Source: Heterohyrax brucei | Lineage: Eukaryota; Chordata; Mammalia; Hyracoidea; Procaviidae | Length of the DNA stretch: 64,000 nt | Assembly (NCBI GenBank): GCA_028571685.1 | Contig: CM053156.1 | Location: forward strand, 86,555,049-86,619,048 | Direction: 5' to 3' | Part shown: positions 31,743 through 43,369 of the stretch, in pieces | Position numbering within the stretch: the stretch's first letter is position 1 | Layout of the letters: the number at the start of each line of letters is the position of its first letter | Notes under the pieces: model-generated | Told to the model about the DNA's origin: nothing | Databases searched by the model: none | What the model saw: only the letters and a program-made list of their open reading frames with translations | Position numbers and translations under genes: made by a program

Positions 31743-31822
31743 GATACAGGTGTGGGTAAATCAAGCATCGTGTGGCGATTCGTGGAAGACAGTTTTGATC
31801 CGAACATCAATCCAACTATAGG
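31743..31822 (+). CDS. RAB22A: RAB22A coding exon 2 (codons 13-39, partial)
   Basis: This 80-nt exon is preceded by a pyrimidine-rich acceptor ending CTCTTTCAG and followed by the donor GTAAGA at 31823. It reads on from exon 1 as DTGVGKSSIVWRF, then VEDSFDPNINPTI, and ends two bases into the glycine-39 codon. It supplies G17-K18-S19 of the P-loop (K18 and S19 bind phosphate and Mg2+) and the switch-I effector threonine T37. W23, and FDPNINPTI rather than RAB31's FDHNISPTI, identify RAB22A. No stops, frameshifts or altered catalytic residues are seen. The rest of the G domain (switch II WDTAGQE, NKCD, the SAK loop and the CC prenylation tail) is not in the window, so the gene runs past its right edge. 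Confidence 0.97.
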
Positions 31823-32452
31823 GTAAGAAATTAAGTTCATTTAATGCATTTCCAAAGTTACTTTGAGAGTCCTTCCGATTGAAAAGGTCACCTAGGTGTG
31901 GGCGTTGACATCTGACTCTCAGTGACTTCTGAGACACAGATGTATGTCATCTTCAGTGAGTTCTGAGACATGGATTTGTGTCTACTCAGGAAGGCTTTGG
32001 AAGAACACAGTAAGCTTTGCTCTCCTTCAGGAAATGTACTTTTGACTTGTGAAAAGAGAAAAATGCCAAAATGAAAATATGAATTCACGGTTTTACTTAT
32101 TAGTGAATGTAATAGTAAGTTATTGTTGAGTCTAAACACCAGCAGCAATTATACTATACAGTGAGATAGAAGAAAGCAAGTCCAGATACTCTTCTTTCAC
32201 GCACATCAACTAAAAGAGTCTTAGATGGTTCTTGTCCTTCCTGAAAAGTAGAATGCGGTCCAGACTGTTTTTTCACATTCCAGCAGTGATCATAATGATG
32301 AATTAATAAATTAATGTTGAAATGTAAGGTTTTTTTCCCAGGTCTCTGGCTTTTTGGATAAGTGAAATTGACTCGTTCTCAGACTTTTGACTCTGAGAAA
32401 ACTTGTCCAGGTATTTAAGCATTTCTATGCCAAATCCCTTTCCTGGGTCTTG
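31823..32452. other. RAB22A intron 2 start
   Basis: AT-rich, no repeat or exon recognised. Confidence 0.55.
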
Positions 32453-32605
32453 CGTCTGCACTGATTAAGAGCTCAGCTGCTAACCAGAAGGTCCGCAGTT
32501 CAGACCCATCCGCTTGCTCCTTGGAACTCCCATGAAGCAGTTCTCTTCTGTCCTGCTGGGTCACTGTGAATTGAAATTGACTCCGTTGGTTTAGTTTTGT
32601 ATGCA
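32453..32605 (+). mobile_element. AfroSINE
   Basis: AGGTCCGCAGTTCAGACCCA (box B), TTCTGTCCTGCTGGGTCACT, TGACTCCGTTGGTTTAGTTT. The head is truncated. Confidence 0.9.
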
Positions 32606-32865
32606 GGGCTGTGTCTTACAATTTTCAAATATGTGTTAAGCCTGTAAGGCCAAGCAGCTGCTGTAATTATTTTTATTGTCAAACTTCCACTCACAGGTTT
32701 TCCTTCGTGTCAGTGATTCCATGTTATCAATCATGTGGGTGAAGTGTGCCTTTGTACTCGGTGAGATCGCCTGCCTGTCAGAGAAATAGCAGAGAACTTG
32801 TATTTTACAGTGTATGAGGGAAACTGAGAGAGATGTCCCTTGAGGAATTATAAGCTCCCATTGTC

Positions 32866-32927
32866 ACTTAGGGTTGCTATGAGTTGGAATTGACTCAGTG
32901 GCAGTGGGTTGGGTTTGGTTTTGTCAA
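32866..32927 (+). mobile_element. AfroSINE 3' fragment
   Basis: GGGTTGCTATGAGTTGGAAT, then TGACTCAGTGGCAGTGGGTT. Confidence 0.85.
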
Positions 32928-33402
32928 CAGTTATGCGCTAGATGTTTCTGGTGCCTCCTTTGTGAAACCCTGTGGATCTCTTCTGTGTCTGAAGACATGG
33001 GTGTCCTTCAAGAAAGAACTGGGTGTGCCCACGTGTTTTAGTCGTGGCCTCATCCTCCTTAGGGCCTGCCTGTTGCTTCCTGCATGGAAAGGGAAGCAGT
33101 AGGAAGGGACAGTAGGTAGTGTCGGTGACTCAGGAGGTGTCATACTTGACACTGAGTCAGACCTGGAGGTGCAGCACCCATACAACACCTAGATGTCACC
33201 TCAGTTAGAAGTGTTCTCTCGTGTGCCTGGGGAGGCCTGTGGCCCTGGCCTGGGCTGCCACTGCTCCTGGGTTACCCACCCTCCCAACATGCCTCATGTC
33301 TTTTTCCAGAACTGTCTTGGCCCCACTCTCTTCACCCCGTGGACTTGCTGCACGTTTCACAGGGTGGGGTATAAGGCTTCCATTCCCTTCCTTCCGTCTT
33401 TC

Positions 33403-33595
33403 CCTGGAGGAGCGCTGGTGGTACACTGGTTAAGCATTTGGCTGCTAACCAGCTGCTGGACAATTCAGCCCGACCCAGCGGCTCCCTAGAAGGAAAGAGC
33501 TGGCGGTCTGCTCCTGTAAAAGGTGACAACCTGGGAAACCTCTTGGGCGATTCTGCCGTGTCTTCTGAGCGGGGATCAGCTCAGTGGCACGCAGC
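33403..33595 (+). mobile_element. AfroSINE, long variant
   Basis: GGAGCGCTGGTGGTACACTG, AGCTGGCGGTCTGCTCCTGT, GAGCGGGGATCAGCTCAGTG. Confidence 0.85.
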
Positions 33596-34029
33596 CGCCT
33601 TTCCTTCTCTTCTTTCCTTAACAGTGGAAGGCGGCGTCCTCCTCCCAGACCTGCTCCCCGCCGCAGGCGCAGCCTTGAGCTCTGCAGGCGGTGCCTCGCA
33701 GTCTCCATTAGTGGCTCCTTTACGTACCCCAGCCCTGCCATCTTACCGTGACCCACATCCGTGCTCCTGGTCTGCCCCTCATGACAGCAGCGAGACTGCT
33801 CCCTGGCCCTGCCCTGTGAACTGTGGAACTCTGGAAAGAGAGGTCCCTACTTCCTCAGCTTTTCCTCACGCCTCCATCCACTGCCATCTCTGTCCGGCCC
33901 CCACTGTTCCACTGAAACCATCTTCCCAGGGTTCCTGTTTCCATCTGATTGCCATCCTCCATGGCATTTGTTAGCTTTGTTCCTTTTTTGAGTGCCTGCT
34001 GTATGCCAGGTGCTAGACTGGGTGCTAAT
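33596..34029. other. No gene recognised
   Basis: Pyrimidine-rich sequence that could be old L2-like DNA, for example TGCCTGCTGTATGCCAGGTG near 33991. Not certain. Confidence 0.4.
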
Positions 34030-34310
34030 GACTTCCATGAGTAGTCCAAAAAGTCGGACCTTTTGGCCTGCCACTTGTTCTTGTAAAGAAAGTTTTATTT
34101 GAACAAAGTCGCAGCTGCCTGTTCTTGTAAATAAAGTTTTATCTGAACAGAGTCGTACCCATTCACTACATCTTGTTGAGAAGGCTGTTTCAGGCTGCCT
34201 TGGCAGAGCTGAGTAGTTGTGATTGGGATTGTGTGGCTCGCCAAGCCAAAAATACTTACTCTGGCTTTTATCAGAAAAAGTTGGTGAATCTCTGAGTTAG
34301 CCAGACACTG
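34030..34310 (-). mobile_element. hAT-Charlie-type DNA transposon remnant
   Basis: AAATAAAGTTTTATCTGAAC, AGAGCTGAGTAGTTGTGATT, GCCAAGCCAAAAATACTTAC and CAGAAAAAGTTGGTGAATCT reverse the common mammalian element beginning CAGGGGTCGGCAAACTTTTT. The stretch near 34076-34150 is tandemly duplicated. Confidence 0.72.
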
Positions 34311-34400
34311 CCCCTGCCCCATGGACTTTACCAACGAGAAAGAGAGAGAGGTACCGCATAACTAACATACAGGGAGTTATTTAATTGACTGTATTATGTG

Positions 34401-34558
34401 CAGAAACCCTGGTAGCATAGTGGTTGAGAGCTCCAGCTGCTTGATAAAAAGTCAGTAGTTTGAATCCACCAGGCACTCTTAGGAAACTCGGTGGAATAGC
34501 TCTCCTCAGTTCTATAGGGTCGCTGTGGTTTGAAATGGACTCTGAGGCAGTGGGGGCG
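34401..34558 (+). mobile_element. AfroSINE
   Basis: CAGAAACCCTGGTAGCATAG, GTCAGTAGTTTGAATCCACC, TTCTATAGGGTCGCTGTGGT. Confidence 0.92.
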
Positions 34559-34829
34559 TGTGTTATGTGCTCTAAAGGAGCGATGTCACAGTGTGTGAGA
34601 GTGGCCTGGCCAGGGCTCAGAGGGAGCGGTGAGGGTTTCAGGTGCTTAGAGGCACTGACCTGTAAACATTCAAAAGACAAGTGGATGAAAAGTTTAGTAA
34701 ACATTTATTAGAAGTTTTATTTTTACAAAGTTTTAAGAAATTGTTTAGTGAGAAAGTTGTTCTGTAAACCTTCATCCAAGTGACTTTTTTTTTTTTCTAT
34801 AATGTTTAAAGAATGCCAGCAGGCCATGT

Positions 34830-35045
34830 GGCAGTTTCTCAGCCAGCAGTTCTCCTTTTAGGAGTGCACCCCAAAGATGGGAAGGCTGGGGTTAAGACAC
34901 CGGTGTCGATGGCAGCGCTGTTGGCCATAGCTGAGAGGTGGGAACAGCCTGGGTACCCAGCCGTGAAGGGCGAACGCAGCGCCCCAGGAAATGCGGTGGG
35001 AGCGTAGGAAGGCGGTGGGTTTCTGTCGGTAGGGGAGCGGCAGCT
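34830..35045 (+). mobile_element. L1 3' UTR fragment, GC-shifted
   Basis: CAGCAGTTCTCCTTTTAGGA, then GGCAGCGCTGTTGGCCATAG and GGGAACAGCCTGGGTACCCA keep L1 order, with many A/T positions now G/C. Confidence 0.6.
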
Positions 35046-36114
35046 CAGAAAGGCGGCAGAATGGCGTACACCTAGAAACTTGCACTGGTGTGTGTTGTCC
35101 TGTGTGTGCTCTGAATAACAACAGCAACGCTAATGGTGCAAAAAGAAGGAGGCGACCTAGATGGGGATGGTGCGGGGGTGTGAGGAGAGGAGAGGAGCGG
35201 TGGTCCTGGCGGGACAGCAGTGTGGCTGGAGAGCAGAGAGCCCGAGGGCAGGTGTTGCTGCCTGGCCCAAGAGGCAGCAGGGACCAGGCCACAGCCACGT
35301 GGGCCTGGGGATCAGCTCCAGATCTGTCATCACTTCTACAGGACATACCGGTGGCTTCACCCCTGGTTCCCTTCTTGTGTACACGACAGTCTCTCTGTCC
35401 CCTTCTGGTAGCTCTCCTCGCTTATTTTGGGAATGCCACCTACCTTCCCTGTTGTCAGTCTCCCTCAGCTCAGCCCCACAGGGGTAAGGCAGACTCACAG
35501 CCTGCTTCTGCAGCTTTCTCCTTGGGTCCGTTGCCGACATAGGATTTGGACCTAGCCCCGTGCAGGTGTCTGCCCCTCCCTGCCCTAAATCCTTCCATCC
35601 TCCCACATGCGTACTCTCCTCCGACAGCCCAGCTATGTCCTGTGGAAGGAAAGAGCTGGGCCTGGGCAGAGCTGGAACCCCTCAGCTGATGTCACTGCTT
35701 GCATGTGGCTGTGTCCACACCGGGAGTGCCGGAGTCTCTTCTCGGTGCCTGACCTGTAGACTCCGCTCTCTCCAGGGCCTGCACCCCTCAGTGCCGCAGA
35801 CACCTGGGGACTCACCTGTCTAGTTGACCAGGACTTCCCCTCAGGGGCATGAGTCCCTGCTCCTGTTTCTGTAGAGAGCCTGTTGTGGAGAAAAGCTCTG
35901 ACTGTCCTTGTGTTACCCAACCAGCAAGCGGCCCGGGCATCCTGCAGTCAGCAGTGAGTCGGGGCTGCTGCTCCGCCCCAGTCAGGACACACCCTGAGCA
36001 TCCCTCCATCCTTCGTGCCCTTCCCTGTGGTGGTGACAACCAAGATGCTGGAGGTAGGCTGGCTGTTTCACCCTGGGCGTTTTAACCCTCTTCAGTCTGC
36101 ATCCTCATCACCGG
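35046..36114. other. No gene recognised (RAB22A intron 2)
   Basis: GC-moderate sequence. The open frames do not encode peptides I know. Confidence 0.45.
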
Positions 36115-36290
36115 AATCTTGTCAGGATAATGATAGGGTCTGCTTTGGGCAATTAGGAAATTCCATGAGATAATCCATTTAAAATGCTTAGCACAGGACT
36201 TCTCAGCCTTGTGGCTGAGATCAAGTACAGAATGCTTACCATCGTTCCTGGACCACTGGGGCTCAGTAAATGGTCACCATTATACTTTTT
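36115..36290 (+). mobile_element. MIR SINE, 3' half
   Basis: Contains GAGATAATCCATTTAAAATGCTTAGCACAG-like MIR core text split into two blocks, with CTCAGTAAATGGTCACCATT as its end. It is interrupted by the U2 fragment. Confidence 0.7.
36195..36230 (+). pseudogene. U2 snRNA 5' fragment (36 nt) retro-inserted in an MIR
   Basis: CTTCTCAGCCTTGTGGCTGA, then GATCAAGTACAG, matches the first 36 nt of U2 snRNA (CTTCTCGGCCTTTTGGCTAA, then GATCAAGTGTAG) with a few differences. It interrupts an MIR 3' end. AATGCTTA is repeated on both sides (36183-36190 and 36231-36238), as expected of a target-site duplication. There is no U2 body, Sm site or promoter, so it is not functional. Confidence 0.75.
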
Positions 36291-36597
36291 AAAAAATATA
36301 TTTAGGTCTTTTAGGGGGGAAAAAAAGAAAACTTTAAATTTTCATCAGAGTAACTTGTAGGTGTAGCTTTTATAACACTAAATAGTGCCCCAGGGATTTG
36401 AAGTATAGCCGTCCCTTGGTCTACTTGGCCTGTCTATCTCAGCAGGCAGTCACTGTTGCCGTGGCATTCAGCTGTTTTTTTCTCATCTTTCCTCCACTTT
36501 TTTTCCTAACAACACATCATGCTAATTCTTGATTTTACTTTCATCCCCTACTATTTCACTACACAATTCCATTTCTATGAACCCCTGTGTCAGGTAC

Positions 36598-36735
36598 CAG
36601 CAACCTGTAATGACCCTGTGAGACGGAGTAGAGCTGCCCCATAACTTCTCTAAGGGACAAAGCCTCTGGGTAGCTTCAAACCGCTGACCTTTGGGTTAGC
36701 AGCAGAGGACTTCACTGTAGCACCATAGGGCCCCA
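36598..36735 (-). mobile_element. AfroSINE, 3'-truncated
   Basis: GGAGTAGAGCTGCCCCATAA, CCTTTGGGTTAGCAGCAGAG, CACTGTAGCACCATAGGGCC. Confidence 0.88.
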
Positions 36736-37374
36736 CTCCTCCCCGCCCCCCACCGCCGCCACTGGAGACACTGACTGCGTTCTTGGGAAGATGGAGATTC
36801 AGCCACTTCTCCCCGACACCTCCCTTTGCACATCTGCCCCCCGTTGTCTTTCCAACAAGGGTCTGTCAAGGGTCCACGGGTGAGAGTCAGGAGGCGGGCT
36901 CTCCAGCCAGGCCACCTGCAGTCACACCCCGGCACATTACCTTAGTTGTTGTGTGGCCTTGAGCAAATTAGTTTTTTGTTCCTTTGGGAACATTAAAAAC
37001 GAGGCTGTTCTTTAGAGGTGGTAATAACAGTAAGAACAATAGATTTAAAAACAGCTTAAGTAAAAGCCTTCTGTGTTCTCAAAACCCAAACTGAAATGTA
37101 AGGCATCCATGTTATTCTTAGCTGAATTCAAACTTTTTGTATCTGTGGTCAGTAAAACACTTCAGAAAGACCTGGTGCATCTAATGACCGAAAAACAGGA
37201 AATGAAAGAGAACTAAGCTGGTTGCCGTGGAATCGCATGCAGCTCCTAGGATCTTTGGGAAAATTGAGTTCAAATAGGGAAAAATTAACTCAGAAAGGAG
37301 CTAGACCTGATGAATGCTCTCAGAAGTTGTTATTTTTTAATAAACCTAAAACATTCATTTTCTACTTTTTTTTA
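36736..37374. other. No gene recognised (RAB22A intron 2)
   Basis: Unclassified; includes AT-rich DNA at 37000-37374. Confidence 0.45.
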
Positions 37375-38079
37375 ACATCGTGTTAATGAAATTAGACAGT
37401 ACATACTGTTTCGTGTTGACTTCTTTCATTCAGACGTTGTGACATTTTTGTCACGTGGGCTTGCTCCCAGTGCTGTGTAGTGACTGTCGCATTGCATGGG
37501 TGTGCTACTGTTTTGTCATCTGTCTACCACTGGACATTTTGGTAGGTTCCAGTCTGGAGTTACTGTAGCTGATTTTGCTGTAGACATTATTGTCCTTGTC
37601 TTTGGAGCCTATTATGTGTGGATTTCTTTAGGAGATGTATGTAGTTGATGGTGGAGCTGCTGGGTCAGAGGAAGCGTGCACCGTCAACCCTGATAGAAAG
37701 CATCTGCCGGTGTGCCAGCTTAGCTCCCACCGGCAGCTTGTGAGAATGTCAGCTGCTTCGTATCTTTGACAGCACTTAGGATTAGCAATCCTTGATTTAA
37801 TCTTTTAGAAGGAATGCCTTTGTAGCTCATTCTAGTTTTAATTTACACTTCCCTTATGACTACAGTTACTGAACACTTTTTCTTGTGTTCATTGGCCATT
37901 TGGGTATCTACTTTTATAAAGTGCCTGTTGAGGAATCTTGCTCTTTTTCTTAATGGTTTGTACATGGTCTTTATACAATCGGAATACTCGCCATTTGTTG
38001 GTTCTGTGTATTGGGAGTTTCTCCCACTAGCCTTTTGGTTCTCTAAAGATGTCTCTTAGTGAACGGAGTTATGTCTTTT
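37375..38079 (-). mobile_element. L1 3' end, antisense
   Basis: TGGTGGAGCTGCTGGGTCAG, TTGTGTTCATTGGCCATTTG, GTGCCTGTTGAGGAATCTTG are the reversed L1 3' end. Confidence 0.8.
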
Positions 38080-38245
38080 TGAACCCTGGTAACACAGAGA
38101 TTTAGAGCTCAGTGGCAACCCAGTAGGTCAGCAGTTTGAATCCATCAGACGCTCCTTGGCAACCCTGTGGGGCAGTTTGGTTCTGCCCTGTGGGGTCACT
38201 CCGAGTCTGAACTGAGGTGACAATAGTGGCTTCAGTTTGCTGTTT
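38080..38245 (+). mobile_element. AfroSINE
   Basis: AGGTCAGCAGTTTGAATCCA, GCTCCTTGGCAACCCTGTGG, TCTGCCCTGTGGGGTCACTC. Confidence 0.93.
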
Positions 38246-38499
38246 CCTTTGTGGTTAGGGTTTTTTAGTTTTAGTTTCAGAAACTTACTAAGATCGTAAA
38301 AATGCTCTCCTGTTAAAGAAAATTGTTTTGCTTTTCAGTTTCAGATGCAAAATACACCTGAAATAGTTTTCTAAGGCAGTTGTAAGGCAGAGATTAAGCT
38401 TCTCTTTTGAGTTTTTCTCTTACTCCCTCAGGATATGCAATAGTCCTGGTGCCAGTTTTTTTCAGGGCCATCACTGTCATAACTTGAGCAGCCGTATTT

Positions 38500-39197
38500 A
38501 TGAGATTCTGTTCACAGATATTTATTATAGTTTATATGCAATAAACTGCACTGATTTTTAGTGTGTATTTTGATGAATTTTGACAAATTTATGCGTCTGT
38601 AAAACCACTACCATGATTACGATTTCCATCACTGCAACTGCGTTAGTCTGTTTTAGACAACCAGATAAACTTTCTCTCACTATTGATGACACTCATCCTT
38701 TCTAGACTTTCATGTAATTGGGACTACCGTTTATATATGTACTTTTTTTATGTGAGAGTAATACATTTTGAAATTCATCAGTGTTATTGCACATGTTAGC
38801 CATTCATTTCTTTTTATTACGAAGTAGTACTGTGTTGTATGAGATACAACACAGTTTGTTCATTCTTTATGTGATGAACATTTGGGTTTTTCACAGATTT
38901 TTTCTGTTATAAATAAAGTTTCTATGAACATTCATATGTGTATCTTTGTGTGGACATCCTACTTTCTTTTGAGTACATAGTTAGAAGTAGAATTGCTAGG
39001 TCATGTGGTAAAGGTGTTGTGTAAGCCACTGTCAGACTATTTTCTCAAGTGGTTACACCAGTTTTCATTTCCTCCAGCAATATGTAAAAGTTGGAATTGC
39101 TCCATTTCCTTGCCAATACTTTTCTGTTAATTAGTCTTTTTCATTTTAGCTATTCTACTGGTATCCATCTAGATTTTATTTGCATTTCTCTACTGAC
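38500..39197 (-). mobile_element. Large antisense L1, segment 1 (3' UTR)
   Basis: GATGAACATTTGGGTTTTTC, GAACATTCATATGTGTATCT, GAAGTAGAATTGCTAGGTCA and CTATTCTACTGGTATCCATC; reversed L1 3' end. Continues past inserts to about 46745. Confidence 0.85.
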
Positions 39198-39357
39198 TGT
39201 GGAAAACGTGGTGGTATAGTGGTTAGGAGCTGTGGCTGCTAACCAGAAGACTGGCAGTTTGAATCCACCAGGTGCTCCTTGAAAAATCACTTGGCCAGTC
39301 CTGCTCTGTCTTGTAGGGTCACTATGAGCTGGAATGAATTCAGGCAACAGTAAGTTT
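39198..39357 (+). mobile_element. AfroSINE
   Basis: AACGTGGTGGTATAGTGGTT, GACTGGCAGTTTGAATCCAC, TGTCTTGTAGGGTCACTATG. Confidence 0.93.
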
Positions 39358-39366
39358 AATGATTTA

Positions 39367-39520
39367 TGGGAAACCCTGATGATAGAGGTTAAGAGCCACA
39401 GCTGCTAAACAAAAGGCTGACAGTTTGAATCCACTGACCAGATGCTCCTTGGAAACTTTGTGGGGCTGTTCTACTCTGTGCTGTAGGGTCACTGTGAGTT
39501 GGAATTCACTCTGGTGGTAA
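39367..39520 (+). mobile_element. AfroSINE
   Basis: GGGAAACCCTGATGATAGAG, GGCTGACAGTTTGAATCCAC, CTGTAGGGTCACTGTGAGTT. It is 10 bp after the previous copy. Confidence 0.93.
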
Positions 39521-40196
39521 TGATGTAATGACTGGAGATGTTGATCATCTTTTCATATGCTTGTTGACCGTTTGTGTAGGATCTCTATGAGCTGGAATCA
39601 GCTCAGTGATTTGGTTGCTCTTACTGGCTGTTCTTATATCTTCTTTTGTAAATTGTTTATTCAGATCATTCACCCATTTTTAATTGGATTCTCTTTGTAT
39701 CTTTTTTCCCACTCTGTAGGCTTTCCGTTTCTCAGTATCTTGGAGAGTAGTTGTTTTTAATTTTGGTAAAAGTTCAATGTGGCAATTCTTGGTACGGTTC
39801 ATACTTTTTGTGTCCTGTGTACCAGAGTCAAACAGGTATTCTCCTGTGTTGTCCTCTGGAATTTTTATAATGTGTTATGGTTTAAATTTTGATCTGTGAT
39901 CAGTTTCTGCTAGTTTTCATGAATGATGTGAGATAAGGGTCAAGGGTTATTTTTCCGTATGTCAATCCAGTAGTTCCAGCAACACTTGTTGAAAACTCTT
40001 TCCTTTCACCCATTAAATTACCTTGGCACCTTTGTCAAATTGATCAATATGTATATGTGGGTTTATTTCTGGATTCTTTATTCCATCAGCCTATTTATGT
40101 ATACTTAATGCCAGTACAGTACTGACTTAAAATCAGGTACTGTGGATTGAATCCTTTTTAATAATTTATTTTGGCTACTCTTAACTCCTCCTCAGT
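39521..40196 (-). mobile_element. Large antisense L1, segment 2 (ORF2 end)
   Basis: TTGTAAATTGTTTATTCAGA, GTTCCAGCAACACTTGTTGA, CCTTGGCACCTTTGTCAAAT; reversed L1 text. Interrupted at 40197 by RTE copy 1. Confidence 0.85.
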
Positions 40197-40456
40197 TTGC
40201 CTGTCAGTTTGTCATACTGTGGGAACTCGTGTGTTACTGTGATGCCGGAAGCTATGCCACCAGTATTCAGATACCAGCAGGGTCACCTGTGGCGGACAAG
40301 TTTCAGCTGAGCATCCAGACCGAGACAGACTAGGAAGAAGTATCTGACAGTCCACTTGTGAAAAGAATTAACCACTGAAAACCTTACGAATAGCAGCAGA
40401 ACATTGTCAGATACAGTGATGGAAGATAATCCACCCAGGTTGGAAGACACTCTAAG

Positions 40457-41068
40457 ATGACTGGGGAAGAGCTGCCGCCTCAAAGTACAATCGACCTAAA
40501 TGTCAAGCTTTCAGGACCTTCATCTGCTGATGTGGCAGAACTCAAAATGAGAAGAAACAGCTGCAGTCATCCATCGATAATTGGAACATGGAACATACAA
40601 AGTATAAATCTAGGAAAATTGGAAATTGTCATAAATGAAACAGGATGCACAGACATCACTATCCTAGGCGTTAGTGAGCTGAAATTGACCAGTATTGGCC
40701 TTTTTGAATATGACAGTCGTATGGTCTGCTGTGTCAGGAAGAGGTATGGTGGTGCATTCATCATGAAAAACGACATTTCAAGATCTGTCCTAAAGTACAG
40801 TGCTGTCAGTGATAGGATAATACCCATGTGCCTACAAGGAAGGCCAGTTAATATGACAATCATTCAAATTTACAAACCAAGCACTAAGGCCAAAGATGAA
40901 GAAATTGAAGATTTTTACCAGCTTATGCAGTCCAAAATTAATCGAACATGCAATCAGGATGCATTGATAGCTACTAGTAATTGGTATGGAAAAGTTAGAA
41001 ACAAAGACGAAAGATCAGCAGTTGGAAAATACAGCCATGGTGACAGAAATGTGCTGGGGATCGCATGA
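40457..41068 (+). pseudogene. RTE endonuclease domain remnant
   Basis: This 203-codon open stretch has the apurinic-type endonuclease layout: GTWNIQS (catalytic N), then VSELKLT in place of SEtKW, and SNWYGKVRNK in place of GDWNAKVGN. The loss of GDWN to SNWY removes a catalytic Asp. It is cut off from the RT part by an L1 insertion and by in-frame stops. Confidence 0.85.
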
Positions 41069-41115
41069 TAGAATTTTACAAGGCCAACAACTTCTTCATT
41101 GCCAATACCTTTTTT

Positions 41116-41992
41116 TTTCTTCTTTTTCTTTTTTATTAAATAAAAAAATAAAAATATACATACTCTGTGCTTACAATATTGGGTTAAGAGAGGAGGAGTA
41201 CAGAAGTTGTGTCAAAGTCCCATTAATATTGATCTTCTTACTAATGTGTATTGTCACCAATTTCACCCTACCAAATTTCTAACAATTATCTAATCTAAAC
41301 CCTTGCCCCTTGCCTTCCCGCCCTCCCACCTCCCCACCCTTGTAGCCATCAAATAGTCTATTCTATTATGTATGAGTGTGCTTTTAAGTTTTTATCGTAG
41401 GGGTCTCATATAATAATTGTCCTTCTGTCACTGACTAGTTTCACTCAATATAGTGTCATCCAGTTGAGACCAAATTGAGAGATGTTTCCTGCTATCATCA
41501 TTGTTCTTTACCAGTGTATAGTACTCCGTGGAGTATATATACCAAAGTTTACCCATCCATTCTCCTGTTGTTGGGCATCTGGGTTGATTCCAACTTTTTG
41601 CTATCATGGACTGTGCTGCAGTGAACATTCATGTGCGCGTTATCAGTTGGTGTGTATGGCCTTGATTTTGTAGGATATATTCCAAGCAGAGGAATTACTG
41701 GGTCAAAAGGTATATTTATATCCATTATTTTAAGGGAACGCCAAATTGCTTTCCAAAGAGGTGCACCATTCTGCAATCCCACCAACAGTGAAGGAGAGTT
41801 CCAGTCTCTTCACAGCCTCTCCAACATTTATTGTTTTGCGTTTTTTGGATCATGGCCAATCTTGTTAGGGTGAGAGGGAATCTCATTGTCGTTTTGATTT
41901 GAATTTCTTTAATAATTCATGAGCGTGAACATGTCTGCTTGTGTTTTTTGGCTGTCTGGATCTTCTCTTCAGAGAAGTGTTTGTCCATCTCC
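41116..41992 (-). mobile_element. Younger L1, 5'-truncated, nested in RTE copy 1
   Basis: This is antisense L1. Poly(T) near 41110-41135 marks its A-tail end. On minus it encodes the end of L1 ORF2p (FDPVIPLLGIYPTKSRPYT; SWNQPRCPTTGEWMGKLWY; DDTILSETSQ) with one frameshift. It is flanked by perfect copies of TGCCAATACCTTTTTT at 41100-41115 and 41993-42008, a 16-bp target-site duplication. It is the youngest-looking insertion in the window. Confidence 0.93.
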
Positions 41993-43369
41993 TGCCAATA
42001 CCTTTTTTCACCAACGTGAACAATGACTATATATGTGGACCTCACCAGACAGAATACACAGGAATCAAATCGACTGCATTTGTGGAAAGAGACAGTATGA
42101 AAAAGCTCAGTATCGTTAGGCAGAACAAGACCAGGTCCTGACTGTGGCACAGACCATCAACTGAAAAAAGTTGAATAAGTCCACAAGAGCCAAAGTATGT
42201 CCTTGAATATATCCCGCCTGAGCTTAGAGACCATCTCAAGAATACATTTGATGTGTTGAACATTAATGACTAAAGACCTGACGGGTTCTGGAATGACATC
42301 AAAGACATCAGACCTGAGGAAAGCAAGAGATCATTAAAAGACAGGAAAGAAAAGACCAAATTGGATATCAGAAGAGACTTTGAAACTTGCCATTTGACAT
42401 CAAATAACTAAAGCAAAAGGAAGAAATAATGAAGTAAAAGAACTGAACATTTCAGGGGGCAGCTCAGGAAGACAAAATGAAGTACTATAATGACATGTGT
42501 AATGAGCTAGAGGTAGAGTACCAAAAAGGAAGAACATGCTCTGAGTTTCTTAAGCTGAGAAAACTGAAGAAAAAATTCAAGCCTCGAACTGTAATAGTAA
42601 AGGATTCTACAGGGAAAATGCTAAACAACTCGGGAAGCATTAAAGAAGTGGAAAGAATTCAGTCATTATACTAGAAGGAATTGATGGACATTCAGCCTTT
42701 TCAAGAGGTGGTATGTGGTCAGGTACCAGTGATACTAAAGGAAGAAGTCAAAGCTGCACTGAAGGTATGGGCAAAGAACAAGGCTCCAAGAATTGATAGA
42801 GGGTGAATGAGGTATTTCAAGAAATGAATGCAGCACTGGAAGTGCTCACTCATCTCTGCCAAGAAATTTGAAAGACAGGTACCTGGCCAACCGACTGGAA
42901 GAGATCCATATTTATGCCTGTTTCCAAGAAAAGTGATCCAACCGAATGTGGAAATTATCAAACAGTATCATTAATATCACACTCCAGTAAAATTTTGCTC
43001 AAGATCATTCAAAAGCAACTGCAGCAGTATATTTACAGGGAACTGCCAGAAATTCAAGCTGGATTCAGAAGAGGACATGGAACTAGGGATATCATTTCTG
43101 ATGTCAGATGTATATTGACTGAAAGCGGAGAATACCAGAAAGATGTTTGTGTTTTGTTGATTTTGGCTAAGAGCAAAGAATACCAGAAAGATGTTCATTT
43201 GTGTTCATTTTACAAGGACATTTGACTATGTGGATTACAACAAGTTGTGGAGAATGGTAATTCCAGAACACTTAGTTGTGCTCATGAGGAATATGTACAT
43301 GGATCAAGATGCAGTGCAGTTATTCATACAGAACAAGAGAACATTGCATGATTTACAGTCAGGGAAGTT

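Noticed and set aside
33438-33974. 178-codon plus-strand frame
   Set aside because: Starts inside an AfroSINE and continues through pyrimidine-rich DNA with no recognised domain. Likely chance.
34858-35346. 162-codon minus-strand frame
   Set aside because: Overlaps an L1 3' UTR fragment and unclassified sequence; no conserved motif.
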